A stretch of DNA of 64,000 bases from CAZEER01 sp964586315 (GCA_964586315.1 CAZPHE010000001.1:1-64000); one strand, 5' to 3'. Counted from the stretch's first letter, positions 38,552 to 48,368 are shown. Notes: a model not told the origin generated them from the letters alone. A program made the numbers and translations.

Positions 38552-39373
38552 ATGAAAGTCATTGATCCAAAAAGTGTAATTATTGGTGCGTTGGCCACTC
38601 TATTAATTTTTATTTTTTTAGGATTAAGACCAAAAACTGATGAACTAGGTCATTTGGTTGTCCGTAGTTTAACTATAGAAGATGATCGTGGTGTTATAAT
38701 GGGTTATCTTGGCAATGGGTATATGCAAACATATAATCAATATGGTGAACCCACATTATTTATTGGCACTGGTAAAGATGGTGGTGGCTACATGAGAGCA
38801 TATAATGGAAATGGTGATGAATCAGCATATGTGGGTACAGGGCGAATGGGAGGAGGATATATTAGAACATATAATAATTCTCAAAAAGAAACTTCATATC
38901 TTGGCACTGGTTCAGATCATGCCGGGCAGCTTAGAATTTATAATAAAGATGGTGCAACTTCTTCTTATCTAGGTGAAGGATACTACCAAGCATACAATCA
39001 ATTTGGTGAAAGAACTCTCTTTTTAGGAACTGGTATTAGTGGAGGTGGTTATTTAAGAACTTATAATTTTGATGGCCAAGAAACAGTATATCTGGGAACC
39101 GGTGCTGACAGCTCAGGTCAATTGCGTGTATATGATTTTGCAGGAGAAACAGGAACATTTTTAGGTAGCGGTTATTTTAGAACTTATAATCAGTTTGGAA
39201 AAATGACAACCTATCTTGGGAATGGAAGAGATGGAGGTGGTTATTTAAGAACAAATAATAAGTTTGAAACTGAAACTGCTTTTCTTGGTACAAACAATTC
39301 AAATGAAGGCCTAATAAATCTTAATGACAAATTTGGTCAAAGTTTTTGGATACGTCTAAATAAGGGTGATTGA
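38552..39373 (+). CDS. Membrane-anchored repeat protein, probable beta-solenoid
   Basis: A 273-residue protein with one N-terminal membrane helix (about 8-24) and then about ten short repeats whose core is YLGTG..GGGYLRTYN..G. Most repeats are 22 residues; about every third or fourth is 17 (for example YYQAYNQFGERT), giving a higher-order pattern. Regular glycine and aromatic spacing suggests a right-handed beta-solenoid or beta-roll outside the inner membrane. Function unknown; no catalytic residues stand out. AGGAGG lies a few bases before the ATG, one of the strongest ribosome-binding sites in the window. Confidence 0.75.
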   Translation: MKVIDPKSVIIGALATLLIFIFLGLRPKTDELGHLVVRSLTIEDDRGVIMGYLGNGYMQTYNQYGEPTLFIGTGKDGGGYMRAYNGNGDESAYVGTGRMGGGYIRTYNNSQKETSYLGTGSDHAGQLRIYNKDGATSSYLGEGYYQAYNQFGERTLFLGTGISGGGYLRTYNFDGQETVYLGTGADSSGQLRVYDFAGETGTFLGSGYFRTYNQFGKMTTYLGNGRDGGGYLRTNNKFETETAFLGTNNSNEGLINLNDKFGQSFWIRLNKGD

Positions 39374-39443
39374 TTTTTTATACAATTTTTTGACTTTAAG
39401 CTCTTAATTTATTAACTTTTAGAACAAAAGGTATCCGAGAGGG

Positions 39444-39464
39444 GGATGAAACATGGCTTCATCC
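39444..39464. other. Perfect 7-bp hairpin upstream of the MORN-like gene
   Basis: GGATGAA (39444-39450) and TTCATCC (39458-39464) pair around the loop ACATGGC, 45 bases before the ATG at 39509. There is no T run after it, so it is not an ordinary terminator; it may be a leader structure. Confidence 0.4.
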
Positions 39465-39508
39465 GTTAAACCTCATATTTTTCATACTCAGATAAGAAGG
39501 ACTTGACC

Positions 39509-42500
39509 ATGCGGAAAATATTGGTTATTCCAACTAGTCTTTTATGGGTTTTGTTTGCTCAGAATGATGGTTTGGTAAAAACATATTATCCCAGCAAAGC
39601 GCTGAAAACAGAAGGGAACTATACCAACGGTGTTCGAGATGGACTCTGGACATTTTGGTATGAAGGAGAATTATTTCAAGATTACGGTGCAGACCGATTA
39701 CCTGAAACTAATGACCCTGGAGAAGGAAATGGGATTTGGGATATAGATACAGCAGCAGGGACATCAGAATTAGTTCTCATAGATTTTGATGGCGATAGTA
39801 TTTATGATCCTCCAAATAAAAAAATGGAGGGTTCTTATTCCGAAGGCAATAAGGAAGGACTATGGACAATCTGGTATTTAAATGCAATGCGTAAGGAAGA
39901 ATCTAATTATACAGCTGGTCGGCTTGATGGCGCCATTATCAAATGGTTCGAAAATGGGACAAAATCAGAAGATGGTATTTACCACGCTGGTAAACAAAAC
40001 GGTAATTGGATTTGGTATTATGAAACCGGAATAAAAAAAGAACAAACTTCTTTTTTAGATGGGCAACAGGAAGGTCTTTGGACTCAATGGTTTCCAGATG
40101 GAACAAAAAAATCCGAAAGAAATTTTACCAATGGAGAACGAGACAACATCTGGACATCTTGGTATGAAAACGGAAACAAAAAATTTCAGGCTACATATTC
40201 TAATGGAAAATTAAATGGGAGTTGGACATCCTGGTATGATGGTGGTATAGTAAAAGAAAAAACAGGAGAATACTTTAACAATAAAAAAGATAAAAAATGG
40301 ACCTTTTGGGAAGAAAATGGTCGTAAAGCAGAAGAGGTATCATTTGATAAAGGAATTAAAAACGGTCCTTATACATTCTGGAACACTGATAATATCAAGA
40401 TAATAACGGGTAGTTATCTTGATGGAAAAAAACACGGTATCTGGATCTTACAATATGATAATGGCACAATAAAAACTGAAGAAAGTTATTCAAATGGCAA
40501 AATGGATGGCGCTTGGAAATGGTATAGATCTGATGGACTTAAATTCCGTGAAGGAAATTATAAAAATGGTCTCAAACACGGACTCTGGACATCTTGGAAT
40601 AATGCTGATCATAAAAAAAGTGAAGAAACATATGTAAATGGTATTCTAGATGGATTAGTAGTAATCTGGCATGAAAACGGAAATAAAGATCGTGAGGGAA
40701 TCATTCGAGGTAACGAATTAGAAGGAAATTGGACTTATTATAATGGAGATGGAACTACTGATTTTAAATTTGATTATGGTACAGGATTAGATCGGGTTAG
40801 AATTGTAGAGCTTGAAGAGCGGGACGGTATTTTTCTTAAAGTAGGTAAAAATAAACCATATACAGGAATAGTTGTTGAATCTGGAGGCATAAAAGATTAT
40901 TTATTATTAGGAAGATTTCAATCTGGTAGGCGAGACGGACAATGGGTCCAGTGGTACAGGAATGGAGAAAAAGAAGTTGAAGGAGTGTATTATAAAGGGA
41001 AAAAAAATGGAGAATGGACTCTTTGGTATGAAGATGGAACTTTAAAAGAACAAGGGCAGTTTGATTTGGATGAAATTGATGGAATATATAAGTATTGGTA
41101 TCCTAATGGACATTTACAAATGGAACAAACCTACCAGAAAGGCAAGCCTAATGGTCGTTGGACTTGGTGGTTTGAACATGATCACAACCTAAGTTTTACA
41201 GATGGTAAGTGGTCTTATAATGGTGTGACATATGTTGCAGAAAACAATGATGAGTTATGGAATTGGTGGTGGTATTTAAATGATAATAAAGAAATGGAAG
41301 GATATTATATGGATGGTCGGAAAAATGGTATTTGGACTTGGTGGTATGATACAGGGGTAAAACAATCCGAAGGTAATTATATAGAAAATGAGCAAGACGG
41401 TTTATGGTCTTATTTTGCTCCTGATGGCTCTATTGATGAGGAAATAAATTTTTCTGGAGGAAAAAGAGATGGTAGATCAACATTATGGCTTACTCCTGAA
41501 GAAAAACAAGAAGAAAAATTTTATAGGAATGGTAAATTAGATGGGCCAAGTACATATTGGGAAAATGGCCATCGAAGTACTATGACAACTTATAAAAATG
41601 ATTCCCCTGGTGGACCTTGGGTAATTTGGTATCCAAACAGTGATCAAATTAAAGAACAAGGTTTTCATCAAGATGGTATAAAAGAAGGTTTAACTACCTA
41701 TTATTACGAAAATGGGACAATGCAACGAGAAGGTTTTTTCAAAGAGGGTCTACCCGATGGTATTTGGACATATTGGAATGCCAAAGGGGAAAAAGATTTT
41801 GACTTTGATTTTGGTACCGGATTAGAACATATTGACCTTGAAGATTTAGTTGAACGTGAGTCTTTGTTTTTCAAAATCAATGAAGACACACCCTTTACGG
41901 GCATAATAACACAAGAAAATAAAGATGCTGATTATCTGTTTTTAGGAAAAACAAATAATGGTAAAAAAGATGGAAATTGGGTCAAATGGTTCCCAAGTGG
42001 AAAAGATGTCCCAGAAATTATTATTGTTGATGTTCCCACTCCTGAACCAGTTCTTCCATGGAGTGGAGGGAAGCAAGAGCAAGGCGCTTATAAAAATGGA
42101 GCAAAACATGGCTTATGGACGGAATGGTACGATAATGAACATATTAAATCTCATGGTAATTATAATTCAGGCATAATGAGCGGCCATTGGACTTTCTATT
42201 ATAAAAACGGAATTAAAGAAAAAGAGGGAATTCTAAAAGATGGAAATGCTGATGGTCTTTGGGTTTTTTATGATGATGAATCAAACAAATCCCAAGAAGG
42301 ATCATTCACAAATGGTACCAAAGAAGGACAATGGACTGCATGGTTTGAAGATGGACGCATGACAGAAGGGTTCTATTCTAATGGTAAAAAAGATGCAACC
42401 TGGACGAGTTGGTGGGATCATAATAGAACCAGAAAAGAAATGCAAGGTGCATATAAAAATGGTAAAATGGTTGACAAATGGTTTTTTTATGATAAAAATG

Positions 42501-42541
42501 GAAACTTAAAAGAGATTAGATATTTCTCTCCAGATTTTTAG
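39509..42541 (+). CDS. Giant MORN-variant (YwqK-like) repeat protein
   Basis: A 1010-residue exported protein with a signal peptide (about 1-16), built from roughly 30 copies of a 22-24-residue unit of the type G.W..WY.NG.K..E..Y.NG..DG, the MORN-variant repeat of YwqK-like proteins. Two larger modules interrupt the array: one near residues 411-490 (DFGTGLDRVRIVELEER-like, with KPYTGIVVE) and a related one near 756-835 (TPFTGIITQ), so the protein looks like an ancient duplication of about 345 residues. An early acidic insert (DFDGDSIYDPPNK) resembles a calcium loop. Surface display is likely; function unknown. AAGG precedes the ATG at 39509, chosen over a TTG. Confidence 0.8.
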   Translation: MRKILVIPTSLLWVLFAQNDGLVKTYYPSKALKTEGNYTNGVRDGLWTFWYEGELFQDYGADRLPETNDPGEGNGIWDIDTAAGTSELVLIDFDGDSIYDPPNKKMEGSYSEGNKEGLWTIWYLNAMRKEESNYTAGRLDGAIIKWFENGTKSEDGIYHAGKQNGNWIWYYETGIKKEQTSFLDGQQEGLWTQWFPDGTKKSERNFTNGERDNIWTSWYENGNKKFQATYSNGKLNGSWTSWYDGGIVKEKTGEYFNNKKDKKWTFWEENGRKAEEVSFDKGIKNGPYTFWNTDNIKIITGSYLDGKKHGIWILQYDNGTIKTEESYSNGKMDGAWKWYRSDGLKFREGNYKNGLKHGLWTSWNNADHKKSEETYVNGILDGLVVIWHENGNKDREGIIRGNELEGNWTYYNGDGTTDFKFDYGTGLDRVRIVELEERDGIFLKVGKNKPYTGIVVESGGIKDYLLLGRFQSGRRDGQWVQWYRNGEKEVEGVYYKGKKNGEWTLWYEDGTLKEQGQFDLDEIDGIYKYWYPNGHLQMEQTYQKGKPNGRWTWWFEHDHNLSFTDGKWSYNGVTYVAENNDELWNWWWYLNDNKEMEGYYMDGRKNGIWTWWYDTGVKQSEGNYIENEQDGLWSYFAPDGSIDEEINFSGGKRDGRSTLWLTPEEKQEEKFYRNGKLDGPSTYWENGHRSTMTTYKNDSPGGPWVIWYPNSDQIKEQGFHQDGIKEGLTTYYYENGTMQREGFFKEGLPDGIWTYWNAKGEKDFDFDFGTGLEHIDLEDLVERESLFFKINEDTPFTGIITQENKDADYLFLGKTNNGKKDGNWVKWFPSGKDVPEIIIVDVPTPEPVLPWSGGKQEQGAYKNGAKHGLWTEWYDNEHIKSHGNYNSGIMSGHWTFYYKNGIKEKEGILKDGNADGLWVFYDDESNKSQEGSFTNGTKEGQWTAWFEDGRMTEGFYSNGKKDATWTSWWDHNRTRKEMQGAYKNGKMVDKWFFYDKNGNLKEIRYFSPDF

Positions 42542-42587
42542 ATAATTTCGCACCTATCATTTTAATATAATATAAAGGAATTAATTC

Positions 42588-45284
42588 GTGAAATACGTAT
42601 ATCTATTTGGCAATGGATCAGCAGATGGGACTGCTGAAATGAAAAACACCCTAGGTGGTAAGGGGGCAAATCTTGCAGAAATGAATCACCTTGGCATTCC
42701 AGTTCCTCCTGGGTTTACCATAACGACAGATGTTTGTAGCCATTATTATGAAAATAAAAAGAATTTTCCTGATTCATTGGACGCTGAGGTTAAATCTGCT
42801 CTCACAGAAACTGAAGAAATAATGGGCTCTAAGTTTGGTGATCCTAAAGATCCACTTTTAGTATCAATACGATCCGGTGCAAGACAATCTATGCCGGGAA
42901 TGATGGAGACAGTATTAAATGTCGGGTTGACATCTACAACAATTCCTGGACTAATAAAAAAAACTGGTAATGAGCGATTCGTTTATGATGCTTACAGACG
43001 TTTAATTATGATGTTTGCTGATGTAGTTATGGAAAAAGCAGCTGGAATAGAGCCTGAAAATAATCAAGGAATAAGGCACCAGCTGGAATCTTTAATAGAG
43101 GTTCACAAAGAAAAAAACCAATATAAAAACGATACTGATCTAACTGCAGATGATTGGAAATTATTATCTGAAAATTTTAAAAGTAAGATTAAACAAAAAC
43201 TTGGAAAAGAATTTCCCGATGATCCCATGGAGCAATTATGGGGTGGTGTAAAAGCTGTATTTGAGAGCTGGAATGGATCCCGAGCAATAAATTATAGACG
43301 TATTGAAAATATACCCCATGAATGGGGAACTGCTGTTAATATTCAAACAATGGTCTTTGGAAATATGGGTGAGAGTTCCGCTACTGGTGTTGCTTTTACC
43401 CGAAATCCTGCTACTGGAGAAAATAAATTTTTTGGAGAATGGCTTGTTAATGCTCAAGGGGAAGATGTAGTCGCTGGGCTTAGAACACCTAATCCTCTTA
43501 ATGAGGATACAAAAACTGACGATACACAAACTCTCCATTCACTTGAATCAAGAATGCCAGAAATTTATTCTCAATTATATAAGATTCGTGATATTTTAGA
43601 AAATCATTATTCTGACATGCAAGATATCGAATTTACCATTCAAGAAGATAAGCTTTGGATGTTGCAAACCAGAGTGGGAAAACGTAATGGATCAGCGGCA
43701 ATAAAAATGGCAGTTGAAATGGTAAAGGAAGGTATGATCAATAAAAAAACAGCATTATTGAGGGTGAAACCAGAACAATTGGATGAGCTACTACATCCAA
43801 TGCTTAATATAGAATCAGAAAAAAAAGCCGAATTATTAGGTAAGGGATTACCAGCGGGTCCCGGTGGAGCAACTGGTCGAATTGTGTTTACCGCTGATGA
43901 TGCAGAAAGATGGCACAATAATGAGGATAAAATAATTTTAATCAGAGATGAAACATCTCCTGAAGATGTACATGGAATGCATGCAGCAGAGGCTATCTTA
44001 ACCGCAAAAGGTGGAATGACATCGCATGCTGCGCTAGTTGCTAGAGGTTGGGGAAAATGTTGTATAGTAGGTTGTAGTGAAATGCAGATCAATGTAGAAA
44101 ATAAAAAGGTCCAAATTGGTGGAAGAATACTAAAAGAAGGTGATTGGATTACAATGAATGGAACATCAGGAAAAATATACAATGGTCAGCTTGACCTTAT
44201 TCCTGCAGATCCCGACACGCATCCAGAGTATAAAGAATTAATGATCTGGGCAGATGATACAAGAAAAATGAAAATTCGTACTAATGTTGAGAGTCCTGAA
44301 GACGCAGCCCAAGCAATACGCTTTGGGGCTGAAGGAATAGGACTATGTAGAACAGAACATATGTTTTTTGATGAATCACGTATTTTAGCAATGCGAAAAA
44401 TGATTTTTGCAGATAATGAACATAATCGTCGTGAGGCTGTAATGGAGCTACTACCATTTCAAAAAGATGATTTTATCGGTATCCTTGAAGCTATGGAGGA
44501 TAAACCCGTGACGATCCGGCTTCTAGACCCTCCACTACATGAATTTATGACTTTGACAGATGAACAAAAACATGACCTGGCCGCCAGTTTAAATGTTAAT
44601 GTAAGCGTCGTGAAGAATAGAATATCCACGCTCCATGAGCTTAATCCTATGCTTGGACATCGAGGTTGCCGATTAGGTATTGCTTATCCAGAAATAACTG
44701 AAATGCAATCTACCGCAATTCTAGAGGCAGCAGCAGAATTAACACAAAAAGGGAAATCCGTTTTCCCTGAAATCATGATTCCACTTGTCGGCACAGTTTC
44801 AGAATATAAAGATCAAGAAAGAATTATTCGTAATGTGGGACAACAGATAAACGAAAAATATTCTATAGAATTAAAATACCTTGTTGGTACAATGATTGAA
44901 CTACCAAGAGCGTGCTTAACAGCAGATGAAATAGCAAAACATGCAGAGTTTTTCAGTTTTGGTACAAATGATCTTACTCAAACTACATTTGGTTTTAGCA
45001 GAGATGATATAGGTTCTTTCTTACCTGATTATCTTGATAAAAACATATTACCAGAAGATCCATTTCAAAGCCTTGATATAAATGGTGTCGGTAAGTTGGT
45101 CTCTATGGCAGTTCAATATGGACGTAAAATTAATGAAAATATTAAGATTGGAATTTGTGGAGAGCATGGAGGGGATCCAGCTTCAATATTTTTTTGCAAA
45201 CAAAATGGATTGGATTATGTTAGCTGCTCTCCTTTTAGGGTGCCTATTGCTCGCCTTGCAGCAGCCCAAGCAGAAATAAAATAG
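42588..45284 (+). CDS. ppdK: Pyruvate phosphate dikinase (PpdK)
   Basis: An 898-residue enzyme interconverting pyruvate, ATP and phosphate with phosphoenolpyruvate, AMP and diphosphate, a reversible link between glycolysis and gluconeogenesis. The N-terminal nucleotide domain has GGKGANLAEM and SIRSGARQSMPGMMETVLN. The swivelling histidine domain has GGMTSHAALVARGWGKCC with the phospho-histidine. The C-terminal barrel has GLCRTEHMFF, GHRGCRLG and the catalytic cysteine in ICGEHGGDP. It starts with GTG, preceded by AAAGGAA. Confidence 0.97.
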   Translation: MKYVYLFGNGSADGTAEMKNTLGGKGANLAEMNHLGIPVPPGFTITTDVCSHYYENKKNFPDSLDAEVKSALTETEEIMGSKFGDPKDPLLVSIRSGARQSMPGMMETVLNVGLTSTTIPGLIKKTGNERFVYDAYRRLIMMFADVVMEKAAGIEPENNQGIRHQLESLIEVHKEKNQYKNDTDLTADDWKLLSENFKSKIKQKLGKEFPDDPMEQLWGGVKAVFESWNGSRAINYRRIENIPHEWGTAVNIQTMVFGNMGESSATGVAFTRNPATGENKFFGEWLVNAQGEDVVAGLRTPNPLNEDTKTDDTQTLHSLESRMPEIYSQLYKIRDILENHYSDMQDIEFTIQEDKLWMLQTRVGKRNGSAAIKMAVEMVKEGMINKKTALLRVKPEQLDELLHPMLNIESEKKAELLGKGLPAGPGGATGRIVFTADDAERWHNNEDKIILIRDETSPEDVHGMHAAEAILTAKGGMTSHAALVARGWGKCCIVGCSEMQINVENKKVQIGGRILKEGDWITMNGTSGKIYNGQLDLIPADPDTHPEYKELMIWADDTRKMKIRTNVESPEDAAQAIRFGAEGIGLCRTEHMFFDESRILAMRKMIFADNEHNRREAVMELLPFQKDDFIGILEAMEDKPVTIRLLDPPLHEFMTLTDEQKHDLAASLNVNVSVVKNRISTLHELNPMLGHRGCRLGIAYPEITEMQSTAILEAAAELTQKGKSVFPEIMIPLVGTVSEYKDQERIIRNVGQQINEKYSIELKYLVGTMIELPRACLTADEIAKHAEFFSFGTNDLTQTTFGFSRDDIGSFLPDYLDKNILPEDPFQSLDINGVGKLVSMAVQYGRKINENIKIGICGEHGGDPASIFFCKQNGLDYVSCSPFRVPIARLAAAQAEIK

Positions 45285-45287
45285 TAT

Positions 45288-46001
45288 TTATTTTACCTTT
45301 TCGAAATAATCTCTATAGCTAAATATTTTTGGATTCATTGATAATATCCTATTTAGATCGTTTCCTAAACCCAATTCTAAATCATTTGGATGTATAGAAA
45401 CCCGTAATGGCGTATTTTTTATTTTGGAATAAATCCTATTCATTTTATTTAATCCTTTCACTGCTATTATTCTAATTAAGTTATCAGCTTCATAACCCAC
45501 CAAGGGTAAAGTATGGAATTCCCCATTATGATAAACACCTGAAAGGGTTTCATATAATTTATATGGTAACACAGATAAGTCTTCCCAAGTAACGTTACCA
45601 AGGGCCCAAGCAGGCGGGATATAAACATAGGGTGCGTTCAGATCATTCTCGTCAAACCATTTTGCACATTTAAACATCAATTGTATAATTTCTTTTGATG
45701 ATAAGCTCAAGTGTTCTGCTACATTTCTAGACATTATTAAACTATGAAAATAATGATATGCATTCTTTTTAGAACGAGCTCTATGATTCCATCCGTGCCC
45801 GGCTAAATCAAAACCACAATTCTGAAGATAATGCAATTGTTCTATTTGTTTTTTATTCCAGGAACGACCAGGGACTATAAGACAAGTTGCTGAAACAATT
45901 TTTTTATTAGCCAACAAATCTATTAATTTGATAACATCATCAAGAGTATCTGGCATAATATCATGAATGGATAGAATAATTGAATGATTTGACTTATTCA
46001 T
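45288..46001 (-). CDS. Polysaccharide deacetylase-like (DUF2334-type) protein
   Basis: A 237-residue protein with a probable NodB-like fold. SIHDIMPDT near the N-terminus holds the likely metal aspartate and a neighbouring histidine, and DLAGHGWNHRA holds the later histidine pair. The C-terminal part ends with RVSIHPNDLELGLG, another family block. It may remove acetyl groups from a glycan or glycolipid made with the adjacent glycosyltransferase, whose stop its ATG overlaps by eight bases. A GTG 12 bases upstream is a possible alternative start. Confidence 0.7.
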   Translation of the reverse strand: MNKSNHSIILSIHDIMPDTLDDVIKLIDLLANKKIVSATCLIVPGRSWNKKQIEQLHYLQNCGFDLAGHGWNHRARSKKNAYHYFHSLIMSRNVAEHLSLSSKEIIQLMFKCAKWFDENDLNAPYVYIPPAWALGNVTWEDLSVLPYKLYETLSGVYHNGEFHTLPLVGYEADNLIRIIAVKGLNKMNRIYSKIKNTPLRVSIHPNDLELGLGNDLNRILSMNPKIFSYRDYFEKVK

Positions 46002-47121
46002 TACTAAGCGCACTTTGAAAAGTTTTTTTAGAAAGTTCTTTTAATATATCTATCCAAGTTGCAATGTTTTCTTTATTAAGTGTATGGGCTGAAAAATATG
46101 CTTTTTTGACTATAGTGTCACGTTCTTTTTCAGACATATTCATTACAAAGTCTATAGATTCTGATAGAGAATCAAAATCATCCATATTAATTAAATTTTT
46201 TGCTAAAAGGGGCCATTTGTTTATGCCAGATTGACCCGACACTATAACGATACGTCCACGAGCCATGCCTTCGAAAGCTGCTGTTCCAAATGTTTCTATG
46301 AATGAAGGTAATACGAATATTTGACTCTGATCGATTACATCAATTAATTCACTTCTAGAGAGCCATCCAAGATAGGAAATATTGTTCAACTGATAAGTAT
46401 AATCAATTATTGTTGATTTCAGTGGCCCTTCACCAGCAAAAATAAATTCTACATTCTTATGATCTTTAGCAGCATTTATAATTTTATCAACACCCTTCTC
46501 TGGAGCTAATCGCCCTGCAAATAATATTTTATTTATTTTTTTATTTATAGGAGATAAAGGACGATCAGAGAATATTTTAGCAAGAGGTGTTCCAATAATT
46601 TCCACTTTTTTACTGCCCAATTTTTTAGCTATGTTTTCCATATCTTTATTTACAATTAAAGATATAGGTGAAGATTTAAAAAAGAATTTATTTACAAAGG
46701 TTCCAATATTATTCACTAGGTAAGCTTTCACACCTTTCCAATACAATTTTGCCATTTCGTCATAATCATTATGCAATACTGGACAAATTGAAATATTTAA
46801 TTTTTTAGCTTTTCCTAATGCTACTAAACCATAAAATCCCGGAGTAGGAAAAATAATTACATCAGGAGATTTTTCTTTAATTATATTGGCCAACTTAAAC
46901 ATTTTTGGAAAATATAAACGCTGGGTAGCATCTCCAGGCATAGATATGGAAAAAAAGGTATATGAATCGTCTAAACGCTTTGGTCCAATAATTTCGATAT
47001 GGCTTATATAATCTTTTAAATGCTCACATAAGTCTCGATAAAAACTTCCTACTCCATTGCGCTCTGAAAGGACATCTAAAATTATTAGAACGTTTAATTT
47101 GATTTTTTTGGTTTTTATCAT
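45994..47121 (-). CDS. Glycosyltransferase family 4 (GT-B) protein
   Basis: A 375-residue GT-B glycosyltransferase. The N-terminal acceptor domain has RNGVGSFYRDL; the C-terminal donor domain has ILFAGRLAPEKGVDKII and the ETFGTAAFEGMARG block with the EX7E motif of retaining GT4 enzymes. Layout and gene order (GT4 followed by a deacetylase-like protein) resemble glycolipid or surface-glycan modules. Donor and acceptor cannot be read from the sequence. Confidence 0.85.
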   Translation of the reverse strand: MIKTKKIKLNVLIILDVLSERNGVGSFYRDLCEHLKDYISHIEIIGPKRLDDSYTFFSISMPGDATQRLYFPKMFKLANIIKEKSPDVIIFPTPGFYGLVALGKAKKLNISICPVLHNDYDEMAKLYWKGVKAYLVNNIGTFVNKFFFKSSPISLIVNKDMENIAKKLGSKKVEIIGTPLAKIFSDRPLSPINKKINKILFAGRLAPEKGVDKIINAAKDHKNVEFIFAGEGPLKSTIIDYTYQLNNISYLGWLSRSELIDVIDQSQIFVLPSFIETFGTAAFEGMARGRIVIVSGQSGINKWPLLAKNLINMDDFDSLSESIDFVMNMSEKERDTIVKKAYFSAHTLNKENIATWIDILKELSKKTFQSALSNE

Positions 47122-47151
47122 TTGTGGAATGATTTGTTAAAATATAAAATT

Positions 47152-48300
47152 TTATTTTTCTGAATCTAAAAATAAATAAATATTTTTTAATCGGTTCATT
47201 ATATTCTGTGTTTTTAAATCGAATTCATTTTTATTGTAACGATGTTTACTTTTGTATTTTCGTGAGTAAACAGCTGAATCATTAACGCTCTTTTCGTAAT
47301 CTCTACTGGTCCTTAAAGAAAATTTATTATAAATCAATTTTATAGTATTTTCTAATTCATCTTGAATATCCGGCATAGAAAAAACAATCCAATGTGTTTT
47401 TTCTTTAGAAAAATGATATTTCGAAATACAATTATAATAATAATCCATCATATCAATTATTTTTTTTCTTGTATATTCAATACCTAAATCATTATTGAAA
47501 GATAACCAACCTTTTCTCATAACGCTTAATATTGATGGTACAGCTTTCTCAGGTTTTCTAATACAACAAACAAGATTCAAATCAGGGAACGTTTTTTTCA
47601 GATCATTTATCCAACCTGAGAAAGACGCGTTTTTTGATAAATATCTTCGATTATATCCATAAACATACATATGTCTTTGGATTAATTTTTTATATATTAT
47701 CATTATTTCTCTTCTTTTTACCATATTAAACTCTTGATCAAAAAATGCAAGATCCCAAATTTCTTTGTACGGAAAAGGGAAAATCAAAAGAAAACAAGCC
47801 ATATAAGGCATTAAAAGGATAAAATCTTCTTCTGGAGATTCTAAACCCGTTTTATGTGTCTCATGTAACATACTTAAAACACCTGACTCAATTGATTGAA
47901 ATAATTTTTTTATAGGATATCCAATTGCACGATCAATAAAAAAAAAATATTTTAAGATAATTTTTTGTGTAATTGCAGGTGCAAATATCATTTCTCCTAA
48001 TGTACATGTAGTAAAGTTTGTTTTGTCTTGTGATAAAATTGAATGAAGAAAAGTTGTACCACTCCGAGGTACCCCAACAATAAAGAGCGGTTTGATTATG
48101 TTTATTTTTTTAAAAGATGGAAAAAATAAATTATCTAACAAAAGAAATAGACGATTAACTATTTGGAGTATTCCAAAAAAAAGAATAAAAATCATTATTT
48201 TCAAAGAACGAATTACAGAAAATTTCATTTGATTATTAACGAATGGATTAAAGATTCGAAAAAAATATTTTATTAATAGTTTAAGACCTATATAATTCAT
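47152..48300 (-). CDS. Sulfotransferase-family protein
   Basis: A 382-residue protein. After a hydrophobic N-terminal part (about 25-70) comes FIVGVPRSGTTFLHSIL near residue 73, the 5'-phosphosulfate-binding loop of PAPS-dependent sulfotransferases, with FTTCTLGEM following. CCIRKPEKAVPSILSVMRKG corresponds to the 3'-phosphate-binding segment. It most resembles the Sulfotransfer_3-type families that sulfate lipids or glycans. It lies upstream of the glycosyltransferase and deacetylase-like genes on the same strand, which hints at a sulfated glycolipid or polysaccharide. Confidence 0.8.
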   Translation of the reverse strand: MNYIGLKLLIKYFFRIFNPFVNNQMKFSVIRSLKIMIFILFFGILQIVNRLFLLLDNLFFPSFKKINIIKPLFIVGVPRSGTTFLHSILSQDKTNFTTCTLGEMIFAPAITQKIILKYFFFIDRAIGYPIKKLFQSIESGVLSMLHETHKTGLESPEEDFILLMPYMACFLLIFPFPYKEIWDLAFFDQEFNMVKRREIMIIYKKLIQRHMYVYGYNRRYLSKNASFSGWINDLKKTFPDLNLVCCIRKPEKAVPSILSVMRKGWLSFNNDLGIEYTRKKIIDMMDYYYNCISKYHFSKEKTHWIVFSMPDIQDELENTIKLIYNKFSLRTSRDYEKSVNDSAVYSRKYKSKHRYNKNEFDLKTQNIMNRLKNIYLFLDSEK

Positions 48301-48368
48301 TGATATAATTAATTTAATTAATGATTAAAAACCTATGTTATTGTTTTAATAATGGTCTGTTATAAATT

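Noticed and set aside
39509..42541. Labelling the MORN-variant protein as a toxin-antitoxin antitoxin
   Set aside because: That label is carried over from YwqK annotations. Here the protein is 1010 residues, exported and has no toxin partner.
43640..44182. A 180-codon minus-strand reading frame
   Set aside because: It lies wholly inside ppdK, which has clear catalytic motifs on the plus strand; the antisense frame shows no family resemblance.
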